Shown here in pieces: positions 25,169 to 38,680 of a DNA stretch of 64,000 nucleotides. The DNA is from Ifrita kowaldi (lineage: Eukaryota; Chordata; Aves; Passeriformes; Cinclosomatidae): the NCBI GenBank assembly GCA_013398055.1, contig VZRS01010773.1, positions 186,001-250,000 of the forward strand. Direction: 5' to 3'. A program made the position numbers and the translations under genes. Position 1 is the first letter of the stretch, and each line of letters opens with the position of its first letter. The notes under the pieces were generated by a model. The model did not search any database. It was not told where the DNA came from and saw only the letters and a list, made by a program, of their open reading frames with translations.

Positions 25169-25190
25169 AGAACCTGCTATAGCAGGTTCT
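25169..25190. repeat. Perfect 22-bp palindrome
   Basis: The arms AGAACCTGCTA and TAGCAGGTTCT are exact reverse complements with no spacer. Flanks do not extend the symmetry (C at 25168, T at 25191). It is not made of a simple repeat. The terminal AGAACC/GGTTCT pair resembles steroid-receptor half-sites, but the 10-bp spacing is not the usual 3. Confidence 0.9.
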
Positions 25191-25794
25191 TTTAAAAATG
25201 AAAATGATCTGGTAAAGCTTTATTTTTACCTCTTGAAATTGGTATCATTGCCCTAGTTCTTCAACATACCATATTTTGATATACTAAGATGGTTATGCAG
25301 ATCTCTCCATCCTACTATTTGAACACCTCCCACATGAATGAAGCAAATTAAAATTATTATGTTCATTTTACATCAACCCTATTTCATTATTAGACTTTCC
25401 CTTTTTGGCATCAATAATAAAATATTTTGATCGGGGAACGCAATAACAAATTCTCAACAGAGCATGCTTGTCCAGAATTATAGAACTATAAAAGTTTATT
25501 ATATAATTTAACTTCTAAATTTATAATCCTTAAGGGAGGAAAACTTCTTTTAAACTAAGGAAACTAAATCTTTTTACCTATCATTAATGTTCTTGCAGCT
25601 GTTCAGAGAGATATATTTAATACTGAAAAATACTTATTACAACTTTTACTTTCTTATAACTACCCCAAATATTCATCTCTGTGACTACTACATTCTTTAC
25701 TTGATTTCTGCTGGGAAGTAAACTTCTTTAAGATAAGTTTTTTATAAAAGTTCTTCAGGTGTTTTCAGGGTTTTTGTTTAAAACAATTCTATTT

Positions 25795-25833
25795 TTATAT
25801 ATATATATATATTTATTTATTTATTTATTTATT
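25795..25833. repeat. (TA)n followed by (TTTA)n microsatellite
   Basis: A compound repeat in which an alternating TA run passes directly into about five TTTA units. Confidence 0.95.
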
Positions 25834-26683
25834 CCTTTCAGGAATGTTAGACAAAAACCCTCCCCTTTTCTTCACAAAAAATCCTGACTTTGGTTACCAA
25901 GTTACAAAACTTGAACCTGTTTCTTAGCCACTCTAATCAATGAAAATGCTTTTTGTCATGGGGCTTTTTAATTTAAAATTATAAAATATTTGCTGTTTCA
26001 CAGTATTTAGAGATGCCATTAGTTCTTCATGTAAATTTAGAGACAATAACTCCATGTGTATACAATCTTAGTCCATCATATGGCTGCAGGTTCATTGAGT
26101 AGAACACTGTTGCATATCTGTTCCTGAACACTACTCCCTGTCTGGTTTGGTTTCTGATGTTCTTATTTGACCTTTAATATCATATCTCCTGTTATGCTTT
26201 AAAAATTGAATGTAATATCTATTGTGCCTGAACACTGATTCAGTTCAGGTTTGATGGTTCCACTTATGAGACAGCAAGATTTTAAATCACATGGTTTTAT
26301 AGTTCAGCCTAAGCAGTCTGGCAAGGGGAGAACTTAGAAAGAGAGGCAAAACCAAGTTCTACTATTCCTGACTTCTGATCATCTTGAAAGCTGATACTTA
26401 CTCATTCCAGGCTTAAAAATATGTTTGACATTTCCAGGTCATTCCCAGTCTCTAGTGGTTAGAATATAGTAACATAGTTTGAAAAAAATTCTTGGAAACA
26501 GCATATGCAAAAATTCTTAGTCATATGCATATGCAACGAGATGTTGTAGGGAAACCAGCTTCAAAAAATATGGTTCATAAAGAAAGACTGGGCAGAGAAA
26601 ATGAAAGATTTATCACTAATCTCACTTTCATACATGATTTTTTTCTGATTAAGGACAGTTTATTCCTGCACAGAAGCATTTGC

Positions 26684-26707
26684 AATTATATTTGGAATTA
26701 TATTTGG
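26684..26707. repeat. Tandem 12-mer doublet
   Basis: Two exact adjacent copies of AATTATATTTGG. This is a small local duplication. Confidence 0.9.
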
Positions 26708-27361
26708 ACAGATTCTGCTGGATCAAAACATGCTGTGTAGTTAAGGAACACTTAAGGGACATTACTTATGAGAAATGGTGTTTAAAGTAATCTATCTTAT
26801 TTATCTGGACTCCATTACATAAGGTAATGGGAGAAAAATACAATCATTTCAAAAATTTAAAGAAAAAAAAGGTACTAAAATACTTCATTTTACATTAAAA
26901 AATTAAGTTGCAATTGATTACTGTTTTAGGAGATTCCTGACTCAAACTCATGATGTTGCTTGTTCACTGTCCTGTCAGTTTTTTCCATCTTGGAGAGTAG
27001 TCACAAAACCAACAAATGTTACATCCCGCAGCTGACATCATCGAAACCTTCTGAACATGTGTTAGAAGGAGTAGGCAGTGAGAGAAAAGCCAGTGGAGAA
27101 GTCCTAAATTTCATCTACTACTAAAAATCAAAATTTTTGGGCTGGCTTCATGAACCTTCTGAGGAGCTTAAGTGGTGTGCAAAGACTGACCCTTTATTTC
27201 CATGACTACAGTCTTCCTGAGGCTACAGAAGGCTTTTACTGGAGGACAAGATGTTGCAATTATGCTTAGTAACCACTGTTACCTTGTAGAAAACCTTTTC
27301 TATGGGGACTAAAGGGCTAAAAGGACATGGAGGAAGGTTGAGTGATCAATTAGAAGAGTTT

Positions 27362-27380
27362 ATAGCACTATGAGTGCTAT
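27362..27380. repeat. Short perfect hairpin
   Basis: A 7-bp inverted repeat (ATAGCAC / GTGCTAT) encloses a 5-base loop. It may be chance. Confidence 0.6.
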
Positions 27381-30300
27381 CATCTAAGGCACTATGATTA
27401 CGTGCAGATGGTGTTAGGAACTGTAGGTTGTTGGTTTACATACCTGTTCAGATGAACAACTTAAGCATTAACTTAATTCATTCTGTATACTATAAATAAG
27501 ATTAATAATGAGTTATAGTTGTTGATGGTAAGGTTAGTAAGAACAGCTCTATCTTTAAGTTTGTGGTATTTTACTTCTATTTATTGTAAAAATGCTAATT
27601 TTTATTAATAGTGTGCTTTTTTTACTTGTTGAATTGTAAAATTGTACATATTATTACTTTTATCATTTTTGCAATTATTACTTCTGGGGGCTGTATAGAC
27701 ACTGTGATATCTCCATGTTATTTCACATTGCCCTATAATATCTGAGAAGAAAGTTTTGCATAGATGAACTGTAACGGGAAAATTTAAGAACACCTGATTT
27801 TTCATTCTTAATGCTTCTATTCATCTTTTTAGAAGTCCTGAAGAAACTTCTTTGCTTAAATCCATATAAAAATGGATCCTTATCATCTCTGTCTCACAGG
27901 AACATAGAAAGCTATTTCATTCATGCCCTCAAGACTTTTTTAAAATAGCAAATTATTGCAGGTTTTGTGATGTCACAATGTCCTAGCATTTAAAGCGGAA
28001 CTATTAACGAAGTGTTCAAAAATAAAGGACAGTATTTTTAATGACAAATTTTAAGCCTAACTTTAGCTAACTCTTGCAAAATCAACACCTCAGTTTTTGA
28101 GTAATTCAGCTGTTTTATTAATCATGTCCTGAAGTAATGTCCAAGGTTATCACCTTTTGAACTTCCTTTAAAACTCCAGTTAATATTATTTAGGAGTAGT
28201 ATTATCTTGAATCTGTTATGAATGTCAGTGGGAGTTGCAGCATCAGATTAACTGGGAAACAATTATTTAATGAGGTAGTATTTGTATGATATTATCTGCC
28301 ATAATTTTGCTGTACTTTTACTGTAAGTAATTTTAAATACTAAAACCGTCACATGTAAAAATAAGCAGGGTCCTATCTTTATTGCCAGGGGATTGGGGGG
28401 GATTGAAGTGTGGAGGGTGTCTATGAACAAGATATTTTTAATTTGTGCCCATTGCCTAACTTCTTTTAGTGCCTACATTTCAGAAGCATGATAGCTGTCC
28501 AATTCTAATGCATGTAATACTCACAAGTCTAGTCCATCACTGGATACGATTTTCAGTTTTCTTCCTTTACCTCTTTGGATCCTCTGCTGAGATGAGACGA
28601 GTCAAGTTTCTCAGATTAAGAGGTCAAGCCTTTGAAATATTGAGGTATGAGATTCCAGATCTGTGAAACTTCCTAAGAAAGAGACAGCTTGTCTGAAGTG
28701 ATAGAAGGTGATTAATGTTTGGCAGTGCAGAAAAATGTCTCCTCGTCTTTTCATACTGGCTAGTTTTTTCTCTCTTCTTATAAGTACTGAAAGAGAATTT
28801 CTCCTTCTGTGGACTGTACTAAGGGAAGGATTTCTCTTACTGTGGTTACCTAAGTAGCTGGATGCTCCTTTGGCCGAATTGCTTTATTGATAAAATTTAT
28901 TTTTTGAGCTTATTCTAAAGTACTTGCCTATACAGAAAATAATGTATCTTTTAAAATGTTTCCTTTTTTTGGGATTGTTTGCTTCTGTGTGGAGTTGTTT
29001 GGGTTTTTTTTCCTTTGGGACGTGGTTAATTCTTGCCTTGTACATTCTAAGGTTTCTTATTTTCTACAAATTCTTGTATGAAAATTAGAATTAGATAAAG
29101 GCAAGTTGCACATTTAAAATGGAATAGCATTCTGTTCAGGAAAGACTTTGAGAAGCACTACTTGACTTTAAAGCATTGAATTACACACCACCTCCATGGA
29201 ATTCTTAGTTCTAATATTATTATTTGCATTTATATTAGAGAAGTGCCTAGCAGTCCAAAGTAAGTACAAGTTTGCTGTATATTGCACCTTCTAGATAAAC
29301 AGCAAGGAGCAGACTGTATTCAAACAGCTTAAAAAGTAAACAGGCAAGACACGCTAACAGAAGTCAATTTTGAAAAGGATTTTGTTCCAAGTCTTACAGG
29401 CAGAAATGTGGAAATAAGGTGGTCTGTCCTTTAGATCTTTGATGAGGTATTTCGGTTAGTCCTAAAGAAGCTTCCTCATTCTGCTTAGGACCTGCACTTG
29501 AGAATCTTGAAGGCAAACAACTGCTTCATTTCACTCAAAAATTGAGAAAGAACAGTCTTTGATTTTGAAACATGGACACAGAATCTGTTACCAATATGTA
29601 AGAACAGATTACATGTACGGGAGTTCTCAGAGGAAGAGGTCTCCATGTGCATACTACCAATACATGTTCGTAAGAGAAGGAACAGCTAGCTCATAATAAA
29701 TATAATTAACCAGAAGGACAGAGTCCTGTGCTTTAGTTCCTGATAACTGGGAGAGTATATAAATAATTCTGGTAAGTGAGTTAAATGCAAAAGAATTAAT
29801 TTAACCTTTTTTTGCAACCATGCATGAAAGGTGCCATCAGAAGATGTATTTTAAGCAATAGCCATGGTAATGGTTTTATTTTTGTAAAGAACAATAGATC
29901 TGGTTAAATACCAGCATGTTAGATAAATGTGATTTGATTAAATTTCTCAAAATGTAGGTGAAAAAGTATCTTTCTTCTAGAATCTATCTGGGCTTAGAAA
30001 TTAGAATAGTAATAAACAGATAGTAAATAACACAAACAGAAGAGAATATTACTATATTAAGACATTTAAGTAAACTAAAGTTCTATAGTTCTGTAATCTT
30101 TCATGAAGGTTTCTGGGATCAGTCTTGGGATTAAATATCTGGGCTGAAATTTAGTTGCTTAATCTTATATTCTTAGGGACATTTGCGATGTCATTTTTAT
30201 CTGAGACATCTACAAAACCTGTGACACAGGAACCATGATATGTCCCATCTAGAGGACATTCGTGTGATTTTAGGACACCACACTACCTGATTAACATGGC

Positions 30301-30977
30301 CATCTACTGTATATTTACATGACTAATGTATGTATTAGATCCCCAAAATACTTACTTTGTCTTTTGGATTTATCTTTTGGTCTGTCCTTGTCTAAGACCA
30401 AACACAAGTCCTATGCAAAATCAGCTGAAAATCAGAACTTCACTTTTTGAATGTTGCTCAGAGAGTTTTAGCATAAGGGAAGTTTTCTTGCTTTTCATTG
30501 TTTCTTGTTGTTTTCTTGCCTACATGTGTGCCAGAAAAGTATTTTTTTTTTTTGGATGGCTAAACTGAATTTGAAAAGAAACAGGTAAATGTTATATTAA
30601 AAAAAAAAAAAGAAGGAAAACTTATAAACAAAGTTATTCTTTATTGCTATTTTACATTTAGCCAAGACAAAGGGGAGGGACCATTGATCCTATTGAAAGT
30701 GTTACAAATATTTAACAACAAAATTGTTTGTACTTGCTTCAGAATCTCGCTGAAAAGTCCAACATTTCATAAAGCCAGAGTTTTGCAGTTAACATTGCTA
30801 CAAATTGCAAATTAATCAAAAAGACTACTCTATTTGTCAGAGGAAGGGAAGGGGAGAAACCAAACAAAAAAACCCTGAAGCCCAATTGTCATTAGTTGTC
30901 ACTACCAAATATTGCTTATCTGGAGTTCCTCCACATGCCAGTGCACATTAACATTATGCAACAAAATATAAATGCTG

Positions 30978-30997
30978 ATATATATATATATATATAT
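30978..30997. repeat. (AT)10 microsatellite
   Basis: Twenty bases of perfectly alternating A and T. Confidence 0.95.
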
Positions 30998-33900
30998 TTA
31001 AGGCCTAAGCAGTGAAAGTCTTGCTTTCTCTGAGGCAAATTATCTTGGTGTACATTGGATCTATTGAACACTAAAATATTAAATTGTCTACAGACTCTTT
31101 TTATTAGGTCTGCAGTAATTAATTAAGCACAGATGTCTCACCAGAAGATGAAATGGAATGTATTCAGGGAAGAAAGGAAGAGGATAACGAATAATGAGTT
31201 CCTGAAATACAATACATCAAATGAAGAGAATAATGTAAATTAGGGCCTAATCACATTCTGCATTACACAGATGCTCTGGGAGAGTATGTGGACCTTCAAG
31301 GCACGTTGTGCATCTAGTATTCAAATCTGTACAATGCTGCTCTGCAGAAGCTCCACAGCCTCTAAGGAAAGCACATTCAGCTGATTTGGGCAAATTTTAT
31401 CTAGTAAGAGGTACATGTGCAGGCTGGAAACACTCAGGATTTTTCACTTTTCCTAGTTGGTAAGACTTACCCAGTGACTTCAGAGGAGTCAGACCTACAA
31501 TGTTTAAAGGAATATTTCTTCTTATTTTGCCACTTTGTTTCTTTGACTGTTGGAAGCCATACAGTAGTCCAGTGCTAATCAGACTGTACCTTTACCACTG
31601 ACTGCACAGTAGGCATGCAGAACATGCAACCAGCTGATATTTGCTCAGCTCTGAATCTTCTTCACAATCCCACCTGTTGCAGAATTCATAATAGAAGCAG
31701 AACTTAAATATAGTAATAAGCTTTCTCATTTAACTTTAATGAATCATGGTTGAATTTCAAATATTAGACTGACAAATGGTTACTTTTTGTGTCAGTGAAG
31801 TCGTAAATTCAGCATGCTTCTAGTATCCTTAGGATTAAATGAAGTCTAGTGAAATATTGTGAGTGAAATGAAGTTGGAGAAGGATTCCAAACCAATTATG
31901 ACCTCCATCAGAGCATACAGTAGTTACAGAGATATTTCTTTCTGTCCTATGAGCACAGAGCTAGAAATGGTGGACACTGCACATTGTATCACTAAGGACT
32001 GATTAAGAGTCTAATTATGTACACTACAGCTTTACAATACTGATAAGAGTGTTTCTGATAGACTGCACAAATACACAAATACAGTGAACAAATGTAAATA
32101 GAACACTAGTCAGCACTTTCCATGTAGTTGGGGGTTTTGGTTTTAGTTTGGGAGGGAACCTCATTGATTTGTGATTGCAACTTTTTTGTGCATATTCATC
32201 AGAAAATTTGGATTTTTATTTAAATTTCTACTGCAGTTCTAAATAAAGAGTCATCCTTGTGTCTGTGAAGTTTCTAATATGGCTTTAAATAAAGGAGTAA
32301 AGAAACTATAGCAAAATGTTGCATTTTAAGTGTTTTATAGATTGACAAAATTTGAATCAAAAAATACCAATTCATTTGATGATTAGGCAAATATTTGATT
32401 ATAATTACTTTAATGTTTAATCACCTTTTGTTCAAGGAAATTCTATTCTAGAAATAAGAAGTTTGAATATGTAAATTTCCCTTAAAATAGCAGCAGCAGG
32501 AATGTTGGGGAAAAGAAGAGATTCTACAGGAATAGTGCTATTTGTTCCTGTAATTACTGCTTTTACTGGACCAGTTCTCACATCACAGACCAGCTGACTA
32601 TTTGGGTTTGCTTAACTATCAGGCTTTCTCAGCCAGAGGCACAAAGCATTGAAAGTCTGGAACTGAAGGTATTGGTGGGAGTTCTACTGATTATAATATG
32701 TGTAAGAAACTAGTAGACCAACCACGGTCTTAAAAATAATGAAACTGATATTACAAAGAGAATTCATAGTGGCAGTTTTGTGCTTACTTTTTAACTCTTC
32801 CATTGTTAAAATAAGTGGTATATGGTCTGTAAACCAAAAAGCAATACTAACATGCCATTCTTTGCAAACAATTTATCCAAGACATACATTATGTTGGGGA
32901 ATTTGAAAATATTAATTAACTTATAACACTTAGCATGTGAAGAAATTTCATTTTTTAAAATCTCCACACTTCAAAAAATTACTGAAATGTGAAACAAGTA
33001 GATAATAATTACTTTGTTATAAACAGAATTTTAAATGGAAACAAGAAGAGCCATATATGTGCAAATAATAAATGACTACAGAGTATATTATTCTGTAAAT
33101 AATAAATGTAAAATCTGTAAATTCCCTGTTGCACTGAAAACAGTGGATTTATGGCAAGGTCTGCCCTATATAATGCGCACACAATATTTTAGAAAAATTA
33201 ACCTGCTGTTAAAAACATTGCCTGTCCTTCCAAGAAGTTGCTCAGCATGTAACTAAGGGCAAAAATACATTATGTTGAACTGTTTGCAAAACAAAAACTT
33301 CTTCATTGGAAAATGAAATTTCACTACTCATTTTTGATCCAAGCAATATTTTGATTTAGAAAATAATCAGAATAATCTCAAAAAGGAGAAAAATTTTGCA
33401 ATTAATAGACGTAAATAGTTATTCTTTTCTCCCCTTTGATCTAAAAGGAAAAGTATTAGGACTTCTGAATTTTAGCCACTATAGGTGGAAAAGGGTAAAG
33501 AATGCACAAGAAAGACTGTCATTTAATAAAGCTGTACTTTATCATTGGATGGGAGAGGAGTGGAGGGTGCAAAAAACAGGACTGAGAAGAGAGAGAAATA
33601 CTCCAGTGCTTATGACGGAAGCCATGCGTAGTTCCATGACTTTGAAACAGGCAGTCACATGCACTAGGGACAGAGGTTGTCATGGAGATGTTCTTGGTCT
33701 CACGGCCCCAGTCAACCTGCAGCACTGTTGGAGCATGCATGGTGATGCACCACCTCAGGTGTGACAGTGCTTCTGTAACAGTACCTGTTTTATGATCCTA
33801 ATTTCCCACTTCCAACAGAGCTTTTCCCCGTCATCCTGACAGTTCACACCTTCGTAACTCTAGAGTGGGGCTGGAATTGCATATAGGACAATTTTCTTCT

Positions 33901-34299
33901 AGACAAAGAACGACGAAGATTAAAAAAAATTATTTCTTTTTCTTTTTGTACTACTGACAGAGTTGAGACCATAGAATAATATTTAATTTTAATTTTATTT
34001 CCTGGGAAAATGAGACAACAGTCTGTCCTTATGTCTATGACATGCTCTCATTTTTTTTGTCAATCAGTTTCAACCATATAAAGGGTAAAGGTCTTAAATA
34101 ATGGAAATTTCTACAAGTTGTGTACCAAAAGGAAACTATCTGAAGGAGATACATTGAAATGGGTGATCCTTGGGGACAGACAGTTATGGGAATAATTTAG
34201 GTCTATTCTGAATCAGAGCACCCAGTTATTATGAACATATTGTCAAGGGTTCAGCATAATCCCCCTTGTCACAAACACAAGCAATTATATTATTTTGTT

Positions 34300-34320
34300 A
34301 AAAAAAAAAAAAAAAAAAAA
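34300..34320. repeat. Poly-A run (21 A)
   Basis: An uninterrupted A run. The 70 bases before it begin TGTCAAGGGTTCAGCA, faintly like an LTR start, but no further LTR landmarks follow. I therefore annotate only the homopolymer. Confidence 0.9.
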
Positions 34321-35851
34321 GAGGAGTTTGGTCAGTAGTTACAGCCCAAATACAATCTCATTACTTCTCAGCAAGATTTTGTGTTCCTTGTTTTTATCAA
34401 GACATTAATCTGGATGAAACTTCCTTCCTTCCGTGGACACATATACAAGCTCTTCATGTCTTTATGTCTGTACTGTCTTATTATAACATACATGTGTTTT
34501 TGTGATGCTCAGAATGTCATGTCATTCAATGCTTGGAGACCACATTGTGAACACACCCCAGTGTTAAAACGGTCTGGAATACCTGAATTATGGTATGTAA
34601 CCCTGTGTCACCTATTCCCCTTTTGAACTATGGGGAAGAAGGGGAAAAAAGCAGGTGAATAAAAAGCCACCAAGGGCCAATTGGGCCCTTTTCCCTTTAC
34701 TTACACCAATAAGTACATTATCTGCTTTATTACATTAATAAATTTAGTTCATATTCAGCTTTGGTGCGAAATTTGCTGTAGCTGCCTCACAGAGATGATG
34801 ATATTGCTGCTCTTGCCTTACAGAATCATGGGCAAATGGTTCCAGAGAACATATGCACAGCTGGACTCTGCCTGTTTCTTCATATGGGGGGAGAAAGGAG
34901 GGAAGCTAGGTTATAATCAGTAGGGAAGAAGTGAGAGCAGTAATGCAGTGTTGCTTTTATGTGAATACTACAAAAATAATTATAGATAGATGCTGAGATC
35001 TATGTTAATGTCTTCAGATTTTAGATACTTTAAAGAGCAGATTCAGAAGAGCTAGAAGGAGATAGAGTGACTCCATTTTATTCATTATTCTTTTGTTCCA
35101 TTTTGCTAATAAGGCCAGTTCACAGTTGTGCAATCACAGCCTTGGTTTCAAACTTTCTGACTCTGGTAAGTCATACAAATTGATATCACTCAGTTCTGTC
35201 ATATCAGTGACATCACAATCCAAGTAGCCAAATTAGCCCTACAGCCAAACTCTCTCAATAAAAGAAGATATAGACAACATGGCTGGACAAGCCAATACAT
35301 GAAGTGGTTTGTAATGAAATTGTATCCAAATGAACAATATAAATGAGTTGACGTAATGTGCTCTTTAATATTTTTGATAGGTTCTCTTTTGTTACTATAT
35401 ATTACTTTTTACATTTTCTTTTAACATATGGAATTCTCATTAATTATTTTGATTGCAATTAAACTAAATTTCTGAGAGAAAAAATTGCTCATCAGAAATA
35501 TTTATACACAACAGTTAAAACAATTTGTTTCCAGTGGTTTTCAAAGTATTTTACAATCATCATTAAATAACGCTATATCACATTGTTTTAAGTTTGAAAC
35601 TTCATTAACAGCAGCAGAATGATTCAGAATACACAAACAAAAAAAATAAATCTGGTTCTCATGTGCCTTGATTTTATGAATTGTATGACCCAATAAATAT
35701 TATGGATAAAAATTCACACTGGCTTAATAGAGGCTGAAAAACTGGTTTACAGGATTGTCAAAGTTCTCCTGAGAAACCAATCCATTACCAGATGCTGACT
35801 ACTGGATCTGGAAAGTAACATTACAGGTATATAATGCTAATTACATGGAAG

Positions 35852-35861
35852 TAATTGATTA
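35852..35861. promoter_or_regulatory. Candidate paired-class homeodomain dimer site
   Basis: TAATTGATTA matches the P2 pattern TAAT-NN-ATTA bound cooperatively by paired-class homeodomains. It lies between GCTAATTACA (about 35834) and ACAGATTAC (about 35861), so three TAAT/ATTA-type sites cluster within 40 bases. Such sites occur by chance in AT-rich DNA, so function is inference only. Confidence 0.2.
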
Positions 35862-36993
35862 CAGATTACTTTTTCAGTACTTTATTCAGTACAGCTGCTA
35901 CCGAGCTGGCTACTATGACTTAATACAATGATATTGCCCATAATCAAGACAGTGGTGAGATTGCCACTAAAAGTAAGAGTAATTAGGGTTGCATTTTCAC
36001 TGGAGAAGTTCACAGATAACATCTTAGAACAGCATTTTTAAAAAAATTATTTCACTTACTCTTCTCTATTTTGTGAAATCGCCTGCAAGCAGCAGTCTGC
36101 CTTCTTCACCTCTACTATTCTGGTGCTTTGGAAGAATTGCTGTTATAAAGTTAAGCAATTTAGGTACCCCATTAGACAAGCATATCTCATGTATTCATCC
36201 TTTTTTTTGCCTGCTCTAACTTGGACAGTAATTTCAGTTACTTTTATCTCTCAGGACTATCATTTGTCAATCCCACAGGACTGTGTCTAGCCATATTGAA
36301 GACAGGAGATGTGTGATCTGACACAGTGTACCTTCTCCGCCGTGACATGCTGTGGAACATGTGACCCTTACACAGCACTGCTTAGAAAATCACAGCTTCC
36401 TGAACCATCTCCTCTGTTTTAGGTCTTCCATATCCCTTTAATGTCAACTTTTTCCTCCCCGACATGCATTAGAAGATGTCTCTAAAAATGTGCGATCCCT
36501 GGTCAGAGAAAATTTTTTTGTGGGCAGATCTTGTTCCAAATGAACAAAAGATGTCCAGATCTTAATTTATGTGAATGATTGCGAAAAGTTATGAATAAAA
36601 ATTATTCTCGCCAACTGCTTGTTCTAATGAAATTGCTCACTGGAAAAGACAAGTCAGGCATCCCAAGGACCAATTCCATTGAATTTTGCCTTGCTGACTT
36701 CAAAATGCTAGGTTTCTATCACCCAGACGGATTTCTTTCTGCTAATACAGCACATAGAGAGAAAAGATAGCAATATAAGACTACTAAGACTGAATTGAAC
36801 AGACTGAACTATGTACCTTCCCTCTGCATACGCTGGGTCTATATTGTATACAGCTCAAGAGAACAGTCTTAAAGTTTATTTTAATATATGCTTAAAGAAG
36901 CTTTATCTCTGATTCTGTTCAACAGCAGCAATTTGCCAGCATCTCAATACAGCCTTCATTCTTATTCCAGAATTTTATCAGAGCTGTTTGGCG

Positions 36994-37076
36994 GTTTTTT
37001 TCGTTTGTTTGTTTGTTTCTTTGCTTATCTTTTTGTTTTGGTTTTGTTCTGGTTTTTTGTTGTTTTTTTTTTTTTT
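36994..37076. repeat. T/G-rich low-complexity tract
   Basis: Irregular TTTG and TTTTGG units end in a run of about 14 T. They generate the apparent frames 36888-37091 (+) and 36919-37254 (-), which are not real genes. Confidence 0.85.
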
Positions 37077-38674
37077 CCCCCGAAAGAATGAATAATCCCA
37101 TGCTGCAAAAACTATACAGATCAAAAAATCCACCCTCACCCTCACAACCCTGACGTATCTGCCTCTTCCATCTGTCCAGCACTCCAGGTGGGAACCTGCC
37201 TATACTCAGTATGTTCACTAGGAGTAGAACACAAGGCATGTAAATCTGTCTCATACCTGACTGGGCCGGTGAAACGTATATTATATAGTGTATTACATAA
37301 TAATATATTTATATTGCTAACTTTGAGCTTACTGTAGAACATAAAAACTTTTTCCAGAAAAACTTAAGACAACTTTTTAAGGTGATTCTTGCATTGAAAA
37401 GAAACACAATTTAACTGCTTATATTTCAGCTAACAAATGCAGCAAAATGAAGTTCCTACCAGTAATGGCAGCTAGGTTTAGAAAATAAGAAACACAGAAA
37501 TAAAGACTAAAGCTTTTCGAACATGACATCTCCATATTTCTGAAGAAAGGGGAGGAATTCATTCTTATTTGTTAGATTGCTAAAAGGCTACCTTTGTGAA
37601 TATAAAGTACCTAATACAGTTTTTCAGTACAAGAAAAGCTGGCAATGTCCTCTTTCCCTGGTATTTCATATATCTGTTTATTTTTTGCCAATTGAATTCT
37701 TCTAAAAAACATTTATTTAAAAAGACTCAGGAACTGTGTAAGTAAATTCAGCTTTGGCAAATTGTTAATGTATCCTTTTTAACAAAGAAAGTACTTGAAA
37801 AGAAGCTGTTATTGCATCTTATGCGATGCAGAATACGCTTTCTTTTTTAATAGGCATGTTCATTTTAATATATTTAGCTGGACTACAGTTTCCTTCAGTG
37901 CATTATAAAGTACACATGGTAGCAGAAGTTGGCAAGATAGTGTATTTTTCTTGACGTTATCTACAAACTGGTGGCAATTTCATGCAGTAAAACTTTTTCT
38001 TGTGACTTCATCTAAGGTAATACTATATAAAGAAATGTCTATGATTGTGTTATTTGCTTCACATTTTATTCTTCATTATAGATTCAACTGAGGTCTACTA
38101 TATAATGTGTTACAAAAAGAAATGTCAATAACATAGTTTGCCACAGAACGGAATGACTGCTAGAGAAAAAAAGCAATGTGCAGATTGCACAGATAATACA
38201 GACTGTAATAGGTACAGAGTTTGGACACAGAAAATGATTAATGGTTTTGATATTGTTTTCACTAGTCATTGAAAGCAAAACCTTGCTGAATTGACACATA
38301 TAAAGGTAGGTGTTATGAAGTTCACTGTATTTAGGAAAACAAATTTAGTGAAGTAAAAATTAGTATGGACATTACACCCAAGCATTAAGATATTAAGCAG
38401 GTAATAATGTCCACAATATGCAGTACCTGGCTGATTAGAATCAACAGATTCTTTCATGAAGATTACTTCAGGAAGGGGAATGAAATTCTGTGGAGCTAAA
38501 GCAGAGGTTACTAATGATGTGGCTAAGAACTAGTCCAGTGACAGCCAACATGTCAGGCTGCAACATAAAGGTGATAACTTCTTCAAGCGACACTGTTGTT
38601 ATGAATTAGTGAGAGATGCCTCTGCCCAAATTATGATGCAGACGAGACCATATGCTCAAATCAATAATATGGAT

Positions 38675-38680
38675 TTTATT
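38675..38680 (-). terminator. LTR poly(A) signal AATAAA
   Basis: Canonical hexamer (TTTATT on the plus strand) about 190 bp downstream of the LTR TATA box, as expected for the R region. Confidence 0.55.

Larger units (their letters stand above)
23541..38593. other. About 15 kb of AT-rich non-coding DNA
   Basis: No gene is recognised. The longest frame, 122 codons at 33396-33764 (+), shows no domain I know. Notable small structures are listed separately: a palindrome at 25169-25190, (TA)n(TTTA)n at 25795-25833, (AT)10 at 30978-30997, A21 at 34300-34320 and a T/G-rich tract at 36994-37076. A stretch near 35830-36000 carries clustered homeodomain-type sites. Confidence 0.55.

Noticed and set aside
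28469..28666. Frame containing RRVKFLRLRGQAFEIL, loosely like an RNA-recognition-motif segment (U1A/U2B'' type)
   Set aside because: The resemblance covers only about ten residues and nothing upstream or downstream continues it. I treat it as coincidence.
34226..34300. TGTCAAGGGTTCAGCA start followed by a poly-A run, resembling an LTR opening
   Set aside because: Only the first 15 or so bases resemble an LTR start. No promoter, repeat units or 3' end follow.
36888..37254. Frames of 67 and 111 codons over a T/G tract
   Set aside because: Half of each is poly-Phe or poly-Lys/Gln from low-complexity sequence, with no conserved domain in the rest.
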